A stretch of DNA of 64,000 nt from Haematococcus lacustris. Lineage: Eukaryota > Chlorophyta > Chlorophyceae > Chlamydomonadales > Haematococcaceae. The stretch lies in contig JASKMD010000008.1 of the NCBI GenBank assembly GCA_030144725.1, forward strand, positions 11,193,344 through 11,257,343. The letters are read 5' to 3'. Position numbers and translations under genes: made by a program. Below, in pieces: positions 17,378 through 29,989 of the stretch. The notes under the pieces are model-generated. The model was given only the letters and a program-made list of their open reading frames with translations. It was not told where the DNA came from and made no database searches. The first letter of the stretch is position 1, and each line of letters starts with the position of its first letter.

Positions 17378-17789
17378 CCTATCGCCTATCAGCCTATCGC
17401 GGTACTTACCGGTGGCGGTGGCGGGTGCTGCGGCGTGCCCCATGACAGACCATGCCGGCCCGAAGCGGCGGTGATGAAGCGCCCCCTGACTGAGCGATGG
17501 TACTAATTTGGGATGATACTAATATTGAGAGGCTAGAGTTTAGGCTGAGCACAGCCTTATGTCCAGCTGATACTGGGGCGGCTGTAGATGCAGCTTCGGG
17601 CCGGTATCTAGTGCAGCGACACAAGGCTCGTTGACGCTTGCGTACGGCTCGTGTCCTTCCCAGCACCAGGCCCCTCACCTCCAAAGCACTGACGTTTCGC
17701 CGGGCGTTGCTTTTGCTTGGCGGTGCTCTTCGGTCAACACAGTCTAAGCCAGGTCACCCAGGTCACCATGCCACACGACTCACACCCTG

Positions 17790-19960
17790 CGTCGGACATT
17801 TTCCTCCGGGTCATCGAAACCTGTCGATTTTTGAAGAATCGATGGGGTCATCGAAATAGGATCGATTGCGGTCGAATGCGGTCGAAGCTGATCGAAATCT
17901 GTCGAGCGACCGATGGGCCGCCAGAGACTTCCCCCGGGTCAACGAAACCTGTCGATTGTTGCAAAGTCGACAGGGTCATCGAAATAGGGTCGATTGCGGT
18001 CGAAGTTGGTTGAAAGCTGCCGACCGATGGGCTGAGACGGGCGAGACCGGCAAACAGCATGTCAGGTCGTTGCATCCCCGACCATCACAACCAAAGTGCC
18101 ACTGAGGCAACAAACACCCTGGGGTGGTGTGAACCCAACAGACTATCTTTAACACGGTATGCCCCAAGGTTTCAAACTTTCAGGTTGCATGTATGTTTCG
18201 CAAAGGAAGCGCGAAGGAAGCAAAGGGATCGCGAAGGACAGCACGCTGCCACACCAAACACGCATCCAGGAGGAGCTAGCAGCTATGAGAAGCTGGCAGC
18301 CAGGAGGAGCCAGGAGCAGCCAGGAACAAACCGCAGCCAAAAGCGTAGCTACGAGCAAACCAGCAGCCATAGCAAGCCTGCGACCAGGTTGAGCGAAAGG
18401 AGCAAGAGGCAGCGAGGAGAAAGAAGTAAGCCAGGGAAAAGGTGCGCTGTGAGGACCAGGTGCGCTCATCAATTTCGTGGCTCATGTTGAGTGCCTTGTA
18501 GTTGAAGAAGAAATCCAGTCAGACAGAAGATNNNNNNNNNNNNNNNNNNNNNNNNNNNNNNNNNNNNNNNNNNNNNNNNNNNNNNNNNNNNNNNNNNNNN
18601 NNNNNNNNNNNNNNNNNNNNNNNNNNNNNNNNNNNNNNNNNNNNNNNNNNNNNNNNNNNNNNNNNNNNNNNNNNNNNNNNNNNNNNNNNNNNNNNNNNNN
18701 NNNNNNNNNNNNNNNNNNNNNNNNNNNNNNNNNNNNNNNNNNNNNNNNNNNNNNNNNNNNNNNNNNNNNNNNNNNNNNNNNNNNNNNNNNNNNNNNNNNN
18801 NNNNNNNNNNNNNNNNNNNNNNNNNNNNNNNNNNNNNNNNNNNNNNNNNNNNNNNNNNNNNNNNNNNNNNNNNNNNNNNNNNNNNNNNNNNNNNNNNNNN
18901 NNNNNNNNNNNNNNNNNNNNNNNNNNNNNNNNNNNNNNNNNNNNNNNNNNNNNNNNNNNNNNNNNNNNNNNNNNNNNNNNNNNNNNNNNNNNNNNNNNNN
19001 NNNNNNNNNNNNNNNNNNNNNNNNNNNNNNNACCTCTTAGAAGTGGCTAACCACCTGCGGTAAGTGCTGACACCCTAGCCCAGCCTAGCTGGCCTCCTGC
19101 CCCTTGGCCTCTTCCTCCGTCCCTCTGCTGTCCCACCACCACCACCAGTACGCAACCCCCTCTACTTCCCCCCTGCAGCCTGGAGCGGGCAGCCTGGAGC
19201 GCCTGGAGCGGGCAGCCTGGAGCCAGCGCTAGTAGTAGCAGCCAACACAACCCCTCACTAGCCATGTCATGCCCACACACAACAATGACCATCCCATCCT
19301 TCTCTCAAGGGGACAGCCAAGCCAGTGGGACAGCCAAGCCAAGCCAAGCACTTGGGTGTATGCCAGTCCGTGCTTGGTGTGTGGACATGGCTTCTTGTTG
19401 GTGTTGTTGCGTTGGTCATGTTGCTGTTGGGTGGTGGTGGTGTTGTGTTGGCCTTGGTGGTGGTGTTATTGTTGGTGTTGTGTTGCGGGGCGCTAGGGAT
19501 TATAGCTGAGCCCACAGCCCACAGGGCGCACCTAGTGCCCGCACTGCATGGCATGACCAGCAGGCTTTGAGTCCTAGAAGCATGCCCAATGTCATGGCAG
19601 CAAGCCTGTTGCTTTGGATGTAGGCTTTGTGCTTTGGCACTAGGCCTTTTACTTTGGCATAACATCTTGTGCTTTGGCAATAAGCCAGTGTAACATCGAT
19701 CAGTTTCCTGCATCGATCCTCCATCGAATCGATGGATGGAGCCAACTCGACACTGCCTCAAACATGCCTCGAACATGACTCAAACATGCCTCGAACATGA
19801 CTCAAACATGCCTCGATCATGCCTCGAAATCACAAAAATCGATACCCCCATCGAATCGACAGCTTGCCCCATCGAAAGACTGGGCCGATATCAGTCGGCG
19901 TCGATCCCCCTATTCGGTCCGCAATCGAGGCGGGATCGATGGGGGGGAAAATGTCCGACG
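17790..19960. mobile_element. Possible element with 15-bp inverted ends and ATCGA-rich arms
   Basis: CGTCGGACATTTTCC at 17790-17804 recurs as an exact reverse complement at 19946-19960. Inside each end is a stretch dense in ATCGA/TCGAT words (17810-18010 and 19695-19945). The interior contains the assembly gap, so coding content is unknown. No target-site duplication is evident. It may be a DNA transposon, a MITE-like element or two inverted satellite pieces. Confidence 0.4.
18532..19031. other. Assembly gap (500 N)
   Basis: Exactly 500 N, a conventional filler; true length unknown. The reading frames that cross it have no meaning. Confidence 1.
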
Positions 19961-20104
19961 TGGCTCCCTTCGCTATCCTCCAGAACTGCAAGCCTGGTTG
20001 TCTGTGTTTCCTATGTACCCTTCCCGGCCTGCAATACAGCCCTGGTCCTGGCGGTGCAGAGTGGGCATGGTGGACACGCCTGCTAGAACGGGTGCTGGTC
20101 AGGT

Positions 20105-21250
20105 GTCCCCAACTAACAGAAAACCTACGCCTGGTAATCAAAACGACGCCGCGTCCCAGCCACGTGGTCTCTAATTATGCTACGCACATCCCTGGATAGA
20201 GCACTCTATCAGCTACGGGGTAAAGCGTGTTTAACTAATTCCCGTGCATTGTGTTGAGCGCACTGGCGGCTCAAATGTTAACATTCAAATTCATGCGTGT
20301 ATTGCTCATGCGGGCCTCGCCGCGATCGACCGCCGCGACCGACGTGAACCATTAGCCCCTGCAAACAGTCAGGGACAGTCGCCGCAGAAAAAACGGTCAT
20401 CACGGCATGCCAAACAGATGCCAAACAGTTTTTCGCCTTGTTTGAGAGCAGCCTTGAGGACCTGATGGAGAACCCAACATTGTGGCTTGCTGTGGCCTGT
20501 GTAATCTTGGTGGGAAGTAGGCACAGGGGCAAGACTTAGTGAACCAATACTAGCACATAACCTCACAGCTGAATGCGACCACACTTGCATGCGCATTCAT
20601 CAACCAGGCATGTTGTGAGCTGACCACTGTGACTCAGCCAGTCCCAAATAAGAGAGAACCTACCCCTGGTAAATCAAAACGACGCCGCGTCTCAGCCACG
20701 TTGTTATTATTTGTGTCTCGCAAATCCCCGTATAGAGGACTCTGTCAGCTATGCGGTACAGGTTGTATCATTAAATACTGTGCAGTGTGCTGAGTGCTAT
20801 GGCGGCTTGAATGGTCGCATTCAAATCCATGCATTGTTTGCTCATGCGGGCCTCGTCGCGAGAGACCGCCGCGACCGAAGTGGCCCAGGAGCACCTGCAC
20901 ACAGTGAGGAACAGTCGCCGCAGTCAAAACGATTTACATGGCACGCCAAACCGATGTAAAGACGCCCCTCCACCCATGCTCGGCAATATACAAGGCTGCT
21001 GCATTGCTTGACCGCTTCGTGAGTAGTACCTACTACCTGGCCACTCGGTAAGGCCACTCAAGGTGTGTAGGCCATTGCTTTGTTACCTTGCTGGGTAGGT
21101 TGGGTCCGATCCCTCACGCCCCCCTTGCGCTTGCGTGTCGAGCTCGTGCTCATCTCCGTTGTTGTCCCCTGCTGCTCCTCAGGTGCAGCAACAAGTGGAG
21201 GGGTGAGCAACCCTAGGGCTGCACTAGCACTTGCTGCCAGCTGCTGCCAG
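20105..21250 (+). repeat. Dispersed repeat, tandem partial and full copy
   Basis: 20428-21250 matches 29990-30795 in the same orientation, from GTTTTTCGCCTTGTTTGAG to past GTGTCGAGCTCGTG. A partial second copy, 20105-20340, matches the middle of the unit (AATCAAAACGACGCCGCGTC). A diverged copy of the left part lies at 33342-33540, and a short piece at 12264-12320 inside an aldo/keto reductase intron. No recognisable protein; probably a non-autonomous transposable element family. Confidence 0.8.
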
Positions 21251-21425
21251 GGGGGTGCAGCAGGAGGGGGGGGCAGGTCAGGGGCGGCACCAGCACCAGC
21301 TGCCAGCTGCTGTCAGGGGGGTGCAGCAGGAGGGGGGGGCAGGTCAGGGGCGGCACCCACACCAGCTGCCTGCTGCTGCCAGGGGGGTGCAGCAGGAGGG
21401 GGGGGAGGGTCAGGGGCTTCTCCTC
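21233..21425 (+). repeat. Minisatellite, about 66-bp unit, three copies
   Basis: Three copies of a unit built from GCTGCCAGGGGGGTGCAGCA, a G-run, CAGGTCAGGGGC and a CACCAGCACCAG-like end. A minus-strand frame (21650-21213) is open through it with a coiled-coil-like beginning (QEVQAENELLMTEAQLL), but I do not recognise a protein. Confidence 0.8.
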
Positions 21426-21664
21426 AAGGTGCTTCTCCTCAAGGTCGTGCATTTTGGCAGCAAGGAGCTCCTCAATAGCATGTAGCAACTGAGCCTCGGT
21501 CATCAGCAGCTCATTCTCTGCCTGCACCTCCTGGGCAATGTCGTTAGCCCTCCTTGCTGTAGCTTTTAGGCCGTTAGGGCAGTGCAGATAACCAGCTCTT
21601 GGTGAACTATTCAGGGCTTGAAGGTGAGCACGCTGCAGGCTGCGCCCCATTGGGGTGGGCTGGA

Positions 21665-22140
21665 GTTGCTAGGGCCGGGACAAGGAGGGAGGGGGAGGTG
21701 GGTGGAGGAGGGGGCTGGGATTGGAAGGGGTTAGCAGGGGTGGGAGGGCAGGGGGGGGGCTGGGAGGGGGTGGGAGGGGGGGTGGGAGGGGGTGGGAGGG
21801 GGGTGGGAGGGGGGGGTTGGGGTTGGGAGGGGGTAGCGGGGGTGGGAGGGAAAGGGGGGGGCTGGGAGGGGGTGGGAGGGGGGGTGGAGTGCGGGGCTGA
21901 GGTTGGGAGGGGGTGGCGGGGGTGGGAGGGCAGTGAGGGGGCTGGGAGGGGGTGGGAGGGGGGGGTGGAGTGCGGGGCTGAGGTTGGGAGGGGGTAGTGG
22001 GGGTGGGATGGCAGTGACGGGGCTGGGAGGGGATGAGAGGGGGTGGGAGGGGGGGTTGGAGGGCCGGGCTGGGGTTGAGAGTGGGTGAGAGGAGGTAAGA
22101 AGGCGATGCTGGGCTGGGGAGGGGGGGGGGCTGCAAGGGG
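21665..22140 (+). repeat. G-rich minisatellite, roughly 85-bp imperfect units
   Basis: Five or so diverged units rich in GGGAGGGGGTGGGAGGGGG. Strong G-on-plus skew and many G4-capable runs. The Gly- or Pro-rich reading frames on the two strands are composition artefacts. The following 22141-23504 has short open frames but no gene I can support. Confidence 0.85.
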
Positions 22141-23504
22141 CAGTGTCGGATGGGCTAATCATTCCTGCAAGGCAAAGTCGGGTCACGCCAATGTCATTTC
22201 AAGCAGGCCTGATCAACTGATTGCCATGCTTTCTTCTCCAGCAGTTGTGACGTTGAGTAAGGAACAGAGTTATGTATCGAAAGTCTGGAAAGTCACAGTA
22301 GTCAGCTCACAACATGCCGTTTTGTGGATGAGGGTCCCTTTTCTTGTGGGACTGGCGAGAGAGATACGCACATTTCCCGCGTTTGCAGCAATGTCGATAC
22401 ATAACATGCCCAGCGATAGCCCTCCAACACCGCCTGCACCAACAAGAGGCTCGCGGAGCGAGCAAGGCGGGCTGAAATGTGATTGTACTTCCGGCTGGAT
22501 GCCAGGCGGAGTTCCCTCATTGGTGCCACTACTCACCACTAGAACAATCGGTAATGAGCAGCTGAGGTGTGTCCGCGATCGCTTGCGCCGGCATGGACTC
22601 TGATGCAAGGATTAACGCGCCGCTTGCCAGTAGATGCGGAGTAATTCGCAGGTGCCAATGCAACAAACGCTACCGAAGTCGGTGCACTTTGTAGCGAGTA
22701 CTTGCATGAAGATTACCAACCCCATGTTGGGGACGCCTGACTGGCAGGCCTGGCTGGCTGGCCTAGCTGTCAGGCCAGGCCCTGGTCAGGGCTGTCGCCC
22801 ATTTGAGCAAGCGATCTGCGGGGGCTGACGTCGCTTCGAAGCGCTGAGCCGAAGGGTGGAAGTATTACACCGAGCGGATTAATAACGAAAAGTGCTGTGC
22901 GGGGCCGATGGCGGGGGTGACCTGGCATGAACCAGGTGTGACACCCAATGTCCAGCTAGCCGCTGTCTTGAAGCCCTGGAGAATGCTCCTCTACCCTGCC
23001 CGCCGTCCTGTGACCTCCCTTGGCATGGGCGAGCTGTCGATGTCCAGCTAGGTTCTATTCAGATGTGGAGGTAGGCTGGAGTGCCCAGCTGGTGACTGGG
23101 TGCAAGCCAGCATTTGCCTGCTGTGCCAACCGCTAACAAAGCAACTCCTGGTGTTTAAATAAGGGGCTCATCAGATGCTATGGAGTGCAGGTGAGCTGGA
23201 GTATCCCACAGCTCAGCCTGCCATGACCTCCGTCCCTCGGCATATAACTCAACTGCCGCATGGTCCCTGCATGGTGCCTGCATGGTGTGCTTGCATGGTG
23301 CCTGCATGGTGCCACTCTGCCGTCCTTGGCTGTCACAGACATGACTAAACACATGGTACCGTGCACCATGATGCTCTCAACAGCATGTCCATGCCGCCAC
23401 CCACCCCTGTACATCACACACAGCGGAGATCGTTGGCTCGAAGCATACACACGCACACTTGATCAGTTGCAGCATTGGACCACCGCCTCAAAGCCGGGCT
23501 TACC

Positions 23505-26500
23505 CTACAACAGCATGGTGAACGGCTGCTCCATGTAACCCTTGAATGCTTGCAGCCACTCTGCCCCCATGGCGCCATCAATCACACGGTGGTCGCATGA
23601 CAGTGTGACCAGCATCACACTGATCTCCTCATACTCTCCAGCCTTGTTCATCACCACCTGCATTACACCACACATCACACCACACAGCAACCCAATTCCA
23701 GTTCTTCACTATGGGCCAGGGAGGAGGCAGGAGCCTGGTGAGGGTTAGGCGGTGCTCACTGGGTTGTCTGGCCCCCTCACCTTGCACCTGCACCTTCCCC
23801 CTTCTCCCTTCCCCTTCCTACCCCCCTACCCCTCCCGGCTCCCCCCAGTGGACAGACTAGCTTTAACCATGTGCTCCAGAGCATAGTAGGCAGTATGGAC
23901 CCGGGCATATGTGACCCACTAGGGCACCCAGCTCAGGTGAAGATGTGGACACCCAACACTGTTTGCTCGCGCCAGCTGCTCAATGTTGAATGTGTTGATC
24001 ATGTCTGGCAACCCCTCTATCAGTCTAGCATGGTTGCTGTCTAGCACAACACTCCCTGGACAAGCATGCATCCACCCGCCCAACCCCCTCCCCGACCCAC
24101 CTTCTTGTCAGCTGCTCCCACTGCCAAGATGGCGGCCTGGGGCGGGTTCACGATGGCAGCAAACTGCTTGACGCCGTACATGCCCAGGTTGCTGATGGTG
24201 AAGGTGCCGCCCATGAACTCTGCTGGCGCCAGCTTGCCGTCCTTTGCCTGAGCACACGAGAGGAGCAGGCAAGAGGTAGGTGCAGCAGGTGGGGGTTGGG
24301 TGGGGGGTGGTGGAGGGCTGCCTGGGTGCCTGGTGGGTTTCACCTTTTGTGCCAGCGCCTTGACCTCGCTGCTGATGGTGGCCAGGCCCTTGGCCCCGGC
24401 GTCCTTCACAATGGGTGTCATGAGGCCTATGGGTGACTGCACCGCCACACTGATGTCAGCCCGCGCGTACTGGCGGATGAAGTCAGGCTGCCAGGACGCG
24501 TTCACACCTGACACCTGGGGGGTGGGCAGGGGGAGGGCAGGGGATGGGCAGGGGTGGGCAGGGGTGAGCAGGGGTGGGCAGGCAAGATGGAGAACAGGGT
24601 GGGGAGGGAGACGGGCAGGTGGGTGAGCTAGAGGGGAGGGTGCAGCACGGGGTGGGGAATGTTGGCAGGACAGCGGCTGGGCTACTAAGGGGGCCCAGGG
24701 CCCCACTGTTTAGGCAATCCACACACAGTGCACGATCCGAAGAGAAGACTGCTGCTGACACTGGGGGAGTTTTAGGGTTTCGAACCTCGGGCTTTAGGGT
24801 CAGGGTTCAGGGTGCTTCTTACTTGTGCTGCAGGATCAAACACCACTGGCATGTCGCAAGGCTGAGCCGCCCTGCCTCCCAGTGCCAACACCACCCCTGT
24901 GGTTCTTAAGGTGTTGCAGAGGACAGTGTGACCCCGTGGCCCCGCTCTGTCTCACTCAGTTGCTGGGCCAAGGTGCTGGGCTGCTGCACCCCTCACCTTC
25001 CTCAGGGCCAGGGCGGCTGCTTTGATCACAAAATCGTTGACGGAGATCTTCATCTTGGAGTCTGATGGGAAGGATGCGTTGACCTGGGCGCGCAGCTTGG
25101 TCATGGCATCCAGCTGCACAGCGCAGCGCAGCAGCGGGCGGGTGAGCAGCAGACATGATGGTGAGGGCAGCGCTGGCAGGGTCAGGCTGAGTCTGGTGAG
25201 GTGTGGCCAACAGGAGGTGCAGAAGCAAAGCCTCGGAGCTCCTTCTTTTGTTTAGGAGGTGTTCAGAGTAACACCCAAGGTGTGGCCAGGAGCAAGGCTA
25301 CAACCGTTGGCATGAGAACCTCCTGCGAAGCCATTGGCCAAGCCACTATCAATGGCCAGAGGGGCCTCCAGGGCTGCTCCACCCTGCCACATCCCTACCC
25401 CTCTCATGGAGCTTTCATGCCATGCTCATAGCGAGGCAGAGTGTGCCTGCTTGTGTGTGTGTGTGTGTGTGTGGTTGGGTAGGTGTGAGTGTGCGTGTGG
25501 TGAGGCGAGGTGGTGAAGCCTGGGCCACCCCTGACCTTGATCTCTGTGGTGAGGTAATAGTGGGGGATGGTCTGCTTGCTTTCCAGCAGCCGCTTGGCGG
25601 TCACTCTTCGGATCTGGGTGTGAGGGATGTCCAGGTACTCAGAGCCCGACACTGAGGGAGAAGCAGGGGCGGCGCCAGCAGTGGAGGCAGCCGGGGGAGC
25701 AGGTGCGGGGGCTGCCTGCAAGGGGTCAAGGGCGCATGGAAAGCCATGATGAAGGCTCTCCCTGCGCTGGGTTATGGCACACCAGGGATGCAGCGATGGA
25801 GAGGAAGGAGGATGGTGACCACGGGGGCCTGTTTAGTCAACCCCAGGCTGTGGGTCCTCTTACTGGGCAGGGTGCCCTGCACATAGCTGATGCATGGCAC
25901 ATTGAGATTACTGCAAACCTGGCGCTTGGGGAGAGGCAGGGGTGGCTGGTCTGGTCAGGTCTGGTCAGAGGGGTAGCCTGCACGACCAAGCCCCTCTGTG
26001 GCCCCCACTGCAGGCTGACCAACAGGTGGCTTGTTGTGCTCCGGCCTTGCTGCTGCCTCATGCCCCCTGCATTGTCCCCTTTGCCTCATGTTTCTGGTGC
26101 TTCTAGCTGCTGACTTGGCTCCTAGTCAGGCAACCAGCCTGTTTTCCTCCCACTCGTATTGTCTCCTGGCTGGCTAGCTTGTTCTGGCCACTCACTGCTG
26201 CCCGCGCTCCCACTGCTGCCCAGCCACCGCTGCCCCTGACTCACCTTGCCTGCTGCCACAGCCTTGTTGACATCTTCAGACACGATGCGACCTCCTGGGC
26301 CAGAGCCCTGCAGGCCTGCCAGGCTGACCCCAGCCTGTGCAGCGAGCTTGCGGGCATAGGGGGAGGCTCGCACCCGATCCCCTGCACACCCCATCCACCA
26401 TCATCACCAACACCATCATGGTCAGCACATAGGGGAGTCCCTGAGCTGTGCCACGTCCCTCCGGCCCTGTATGCTATGCTGCTGCTTTACACCCTCACAT

Positions 26501-29500
26501 GCACTTTTCAAAGCGCAACTGCATGCAGCTCCACAGCTGCAGTCTGGTCCTGCTACTGCCTGCTGGAGGATAACATGTAGTGCTGCTGCTGCTGCTGTTG
26601 CTGCCTGAGGGTTTGGACAGCGCTACCAGCAACTACTATCCCAGTCAGAGCCACTATCTCAAAGAGCATGAACAGCTAGCTCCAAGCGTGGGGGCCCTGA
26701 GGGCGGCCCTGGGTCACTCAGCGCCGCTTACCTGAGGCTGGGTGTGGTGCAGCCGCCGCAGGTGCAGGTGATGATGGCTGCGGGCTTGGGGCAGGGGCTG
26801 CCTGCTGCTGCTGGGGCTGGGATGGAGGCGCTGGGGCTGCAGGTGCTGCCGGGGGTTTGCTGCCGGGCTTTGCATCCGCTTCTGTGAAGTCCTTGAAGGC
26901 AGCCACACTGGCCTGAGGGCAGCATGACAGGTCCAGGCAGGGGCCACAGGCAGGGTCAGGTGCAGGGTCAGGGTCAGGATCAGGGGGATGGTCAGGGTCA
27001 GGGTCAGGGGGATGGTCAGGGTCAGGGTCAGGGGGATGGTCAGGGTCAGGGTCAGGGCCAGGGTCAGGGTCAGGACTATACATACACACATCATTGTTAC
27101 TTTCACATCCATATTACTCTCTGTATGGCATTGGCCAGACATGGCCCACAACCAGCGGTCGGCCAGCAGCCCCCTGCAGCCCCCTGCTTGGCTGGCACAG
27201 CAAAACATGCTGGTCAGATGCAGGGTGGGGTGCAATAGCACAAGGATGCTACGGTATGAGGGCAGGGGTGGAAGCAAGAGCAGAGGCAGGTGCACGGGCA
27301 GGTGGGATGAGCTCACCTTATCCTCCACCATCACTACAGCGGGGGTGCCTACCGGCACGTCCTTGGCGTTGCTGGCCAGGAGCAGCTGCAGGCAGCAGCA
27401 CGTGCACCAGGGTGCAGGGCCAGCCTCCGCACCGCGACTGTACCCAAGGCTGGTGCAGTGGGGCAAGGGGCTAACCGGCTATCCTGGCAGGGAGGCTGCC
27501 CGGGCTATGCCCATGGTCAGCTTGGCTGCTGATGAGACCTGCTACGAGTGCACAGGCTGCGCTGGGGTGAACAGGTGCAGCTCACCCCAGCTCAGACACT
27601 GGTCAGAGCAACAGGGCTGCTGCTGGGGTGCTGTTGGGATGGCCTGCTGTTGGGGTGCTGTGCTTCTGGCCTTTGATCTTTACAACCAGATACTGGTGGG
27701 TCAAGCAGTTCACGCAGGGCAAGCGGGGCAAGCATATTAAGCAGTTCAAGCAGTTCAAGCAGGGCAAGCAGCACGAGGGAGGCCAGGGGGGCTTAAGCCC
27801 CTGTCATGGACCAGTCAACACAGACTGACTAGTCAGTGCACTTTCCTCCAGCAGATGCCCAGGAACCCAGTGTGCAGCTGCGTCTGCTATGTGGTTGAAC
27901 CTGCTGTGTGGCCGCATCGGTGCCCTTAGGTAGGGCCAGGGTGGGGGTTAGGGTTAGGGTAATTGTAAGGGTAAGAGGTTAAGAGGGTAAGAGGGTAAGA
28001 GGGTAAGAGGGTAAGAGGGTAAGAGGGTAAGAGGGTAAGAGGGTAAGAGTTAAGGGCCCTCAAGCCAAGGTCCTGGGGTGGTGGCCGCAGCCTTCCTGAG
28101 CGGCCAGGTCTGACCTTGGCGATGAAACCATCCTCCTGCGCCTCCCAGGCCATAGTCGCCTTGTCTGTCTCCACGTCCACGTACACCTCACCCGCTGTCA
28201 CCGCATCGCCCACCTGGCCAAAAGGCAGCCAGCACCAGGCCATGGCCAGGCCAGTCAGCCTTACTAGAAGCAGCAGCCACTGCAGCAGCAACGCTGTGAC
28301 TAGGGCTTCAGGGGCAATGCAGGTCGCAGGGCTGGGTTTTCTTGTCCATCAGGGTTGCAGGCTGGCCACCACTCCTACCCTCCGCCAGGAAAGCCAACCA
28401 TTGGCTGTCCTCCCCACACTGATGCAGCCGCAGTGGGCCTGCTGGCTGCTGACAGCAAGGTTCACTTCCTGCCATGCAGCATGCTGATTAGGCCGCCAGC
28501 CTGTGCTGGTGGCTGCTGACTGGTCTGGCATGTCCATCAGGCTCTGGCCAGCATTCTCATGGGAGGGCGCAACAAGAAAAGCGCATGCTCAACGATGGGT
28601 GTATGATTGACATGAGTAGAGCCCGGTCCCATGCGCCTCCTGCTGCTCCTCAACACCTGCCACCCCTCAGCAGCCAGCCTCAGCAGCTGGTCTGGTCTGG
28701 TCTGGGTCGGGCTGGGCTGCCAAGCTCGCTTAGGGCCCCCCCTCCTGCTGCTGCACCCCACACAGCCCTGACATCCACCCTTAGCATGGCTATACCACAG
28801 CAGCCACTGCCACTGGTGCCCCAAGTGCCACTACTACTGCACCAAGCTCATGCTTCATCTTACATGTGATTCCATCTCTTCTTGCATGCAGGGGTGTGGT
28901 CATCGCACCTGCTTCTTCCACTCTAGGATGTTGCCTTGGCTCATTGTGGGGGACAGAGAGGGCATGTTGAGCACTTGATGAGGTGGCCATGAGCTGGCTG
29001 CTGCTGCTGGTGGCTGAGCTGCTGGGGGTGGGGCTGGCTCAGGGATTGAGGCTTTCTGCTGAGGCTCAGCCGGGGGTGGGGCGCTACTGGCGGCTCCTGC
29101 CAGGGCACAGCAAGGGCCAGTCAGGATGGGGTGGAGTGGCCGGCTGGCCTGGGTGCATGCGCCTTACCTGGCTGGAAATCTTTGAAGGCAGCTACATCAC
29201 TGGCCTCCTCCACGAGGACGGCTACTACACCGCCCACGGGGATGTCCTTTGAGCCCGCCTCCTTCACAATCTTCGCTAAGAAGCCCTCTTCCTGTGCCTC
29301 CCACTCCATTGTGGCCTTGTCAGTTTCAATCTCCGCGAGGACAGTGCCGGGTGCAATCTTGTCGCCCTCTTTCAACTTCCAAACAGCGATATTTCCCTGT
29401 GCGGGGTTTCAGAAGCCCAATGAGCAAGAGCGAATAGCAGAGGTTTACCGAGACCGCACACCTGAGTCATTGTTGGGGACAGGCTGGGCATCGCCATCAG

Positions 29501-29873
29501 CGTGTGAGCCGGAACTGCATCGCACAGCACGCACATGTCGTCAGGCACACGGGGAGAGCAATGTGCGGCAACAGCGCTCGCAATCAAGCTTGCAAACTGC
29601 ACCTGAGTACCGCCGTGCCAGGACAATACTCCAAGGCGCCGCTGATCCTATGAGCGCGATGGGTGGAGCGTGCTGACTGCAGCGCAAGAGCAGCGACGTG
29701 CGGAGGCCTACTGACTGGCACAGCAGGTTCCCGTGTAGAAATGCAGCAGGCGCCGTCGACGCAGCGCACCATATCGGTGACTCCAGAGCTGGTTTCAAGT
29801 GCGACGACCGACTAACTATGCGCGATAAAACACCACCGACCCTGAGCAACAGCCTCGCTGACTGCTGCTCCAT
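23505..29873 (-). CDS. Pyruvate dehydrogenase complex E2 (dihydrolipoyl acetyltransferase), mitochondrial, 664 aa
   Basis: Core acetyltransferase of the pyruvate dehydrogenase complex, moving acetyl groups from lipoamide to CoA. Thirteen exons join in phase: 29873-29603, 29514-29462, 29396-29168, 29096-28909, 28213-28115, 27385-27317, 26912-26732, 26381-26245, 25715-25536, 25113-24997, 24514-24344, 24247-24101, 23657-23505. Order of parts: Arg/Ser-rich presequence ending RRYS; lipoyl domain 1 (MPSLSPTM, lipoylated Lys135 in ETDKATM); Ala/Pro linker; lipoyl domain 2 (Lys265); linker; E3/E1-binding domain ([12 protein letters not shown], about 364-409); catalytic domain with TISNLGMYG and DHRVIDGA (His637, Asp641). 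Ends in MLL as mitochondrial E2 proteins do. Two lipoyl domains resemble the animal form. Introns carry GTAAGAGG and GGTCAGG minisatellites. Confident call. Confidence 0.96.
26941..27076 (+). repeat. GGTCAGGGTCAGGGGGAT minisatellite
   Basis: Repeats of (GGTCAGGGTCAGGG)+GGGAT in the intron of the E2 gene between the exons at 27385-27317 and 26912-26732. Asp/Pro reading frames across it are artefacts. Confidence 0.9.
27940..28050 (+). repeat. GGGTAAGA (8-bp) array after TTAGGG-like repeats
   Basis: About nine units of GTAAGAGG preceded by GGGGTTAGGGTTAGGG, inside the E2 gene intron between lipoyl-2 exons. Confidence 0.92.
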
Positions 29874-29989
29874 CGCGGCTCAGCCCCGCACCACCCTGCC
29901 TCGTGCAGATTAGTCGCTAGGCTGAGACATGGGTTACATGGCGCATTCTACTTGCGCTTTTGCCTCTCTGCTGTCCTATCTTCATCTAC

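Noticed and set aside
22201..22608. Open frames on both strands (about 110-130 codons)
   Set aside because: No recognised motif, no splice partners and next to a minisatellite; not enough to call a gene.
24760..24830. tRNA-like T-loop (GGTTTCGAACCT)
   Set aside because: No acceptor stem, D-arm or anticodon arm can be drawn; it is part of a degenerate telomere-like stretch in an E2 intron.
26941..28050. Spaced repeats considered as a CRISPR array
   Set aside because: Units are contiguous minisatellites without unique spacers, in introns of a nuclear eukaryotic gene.
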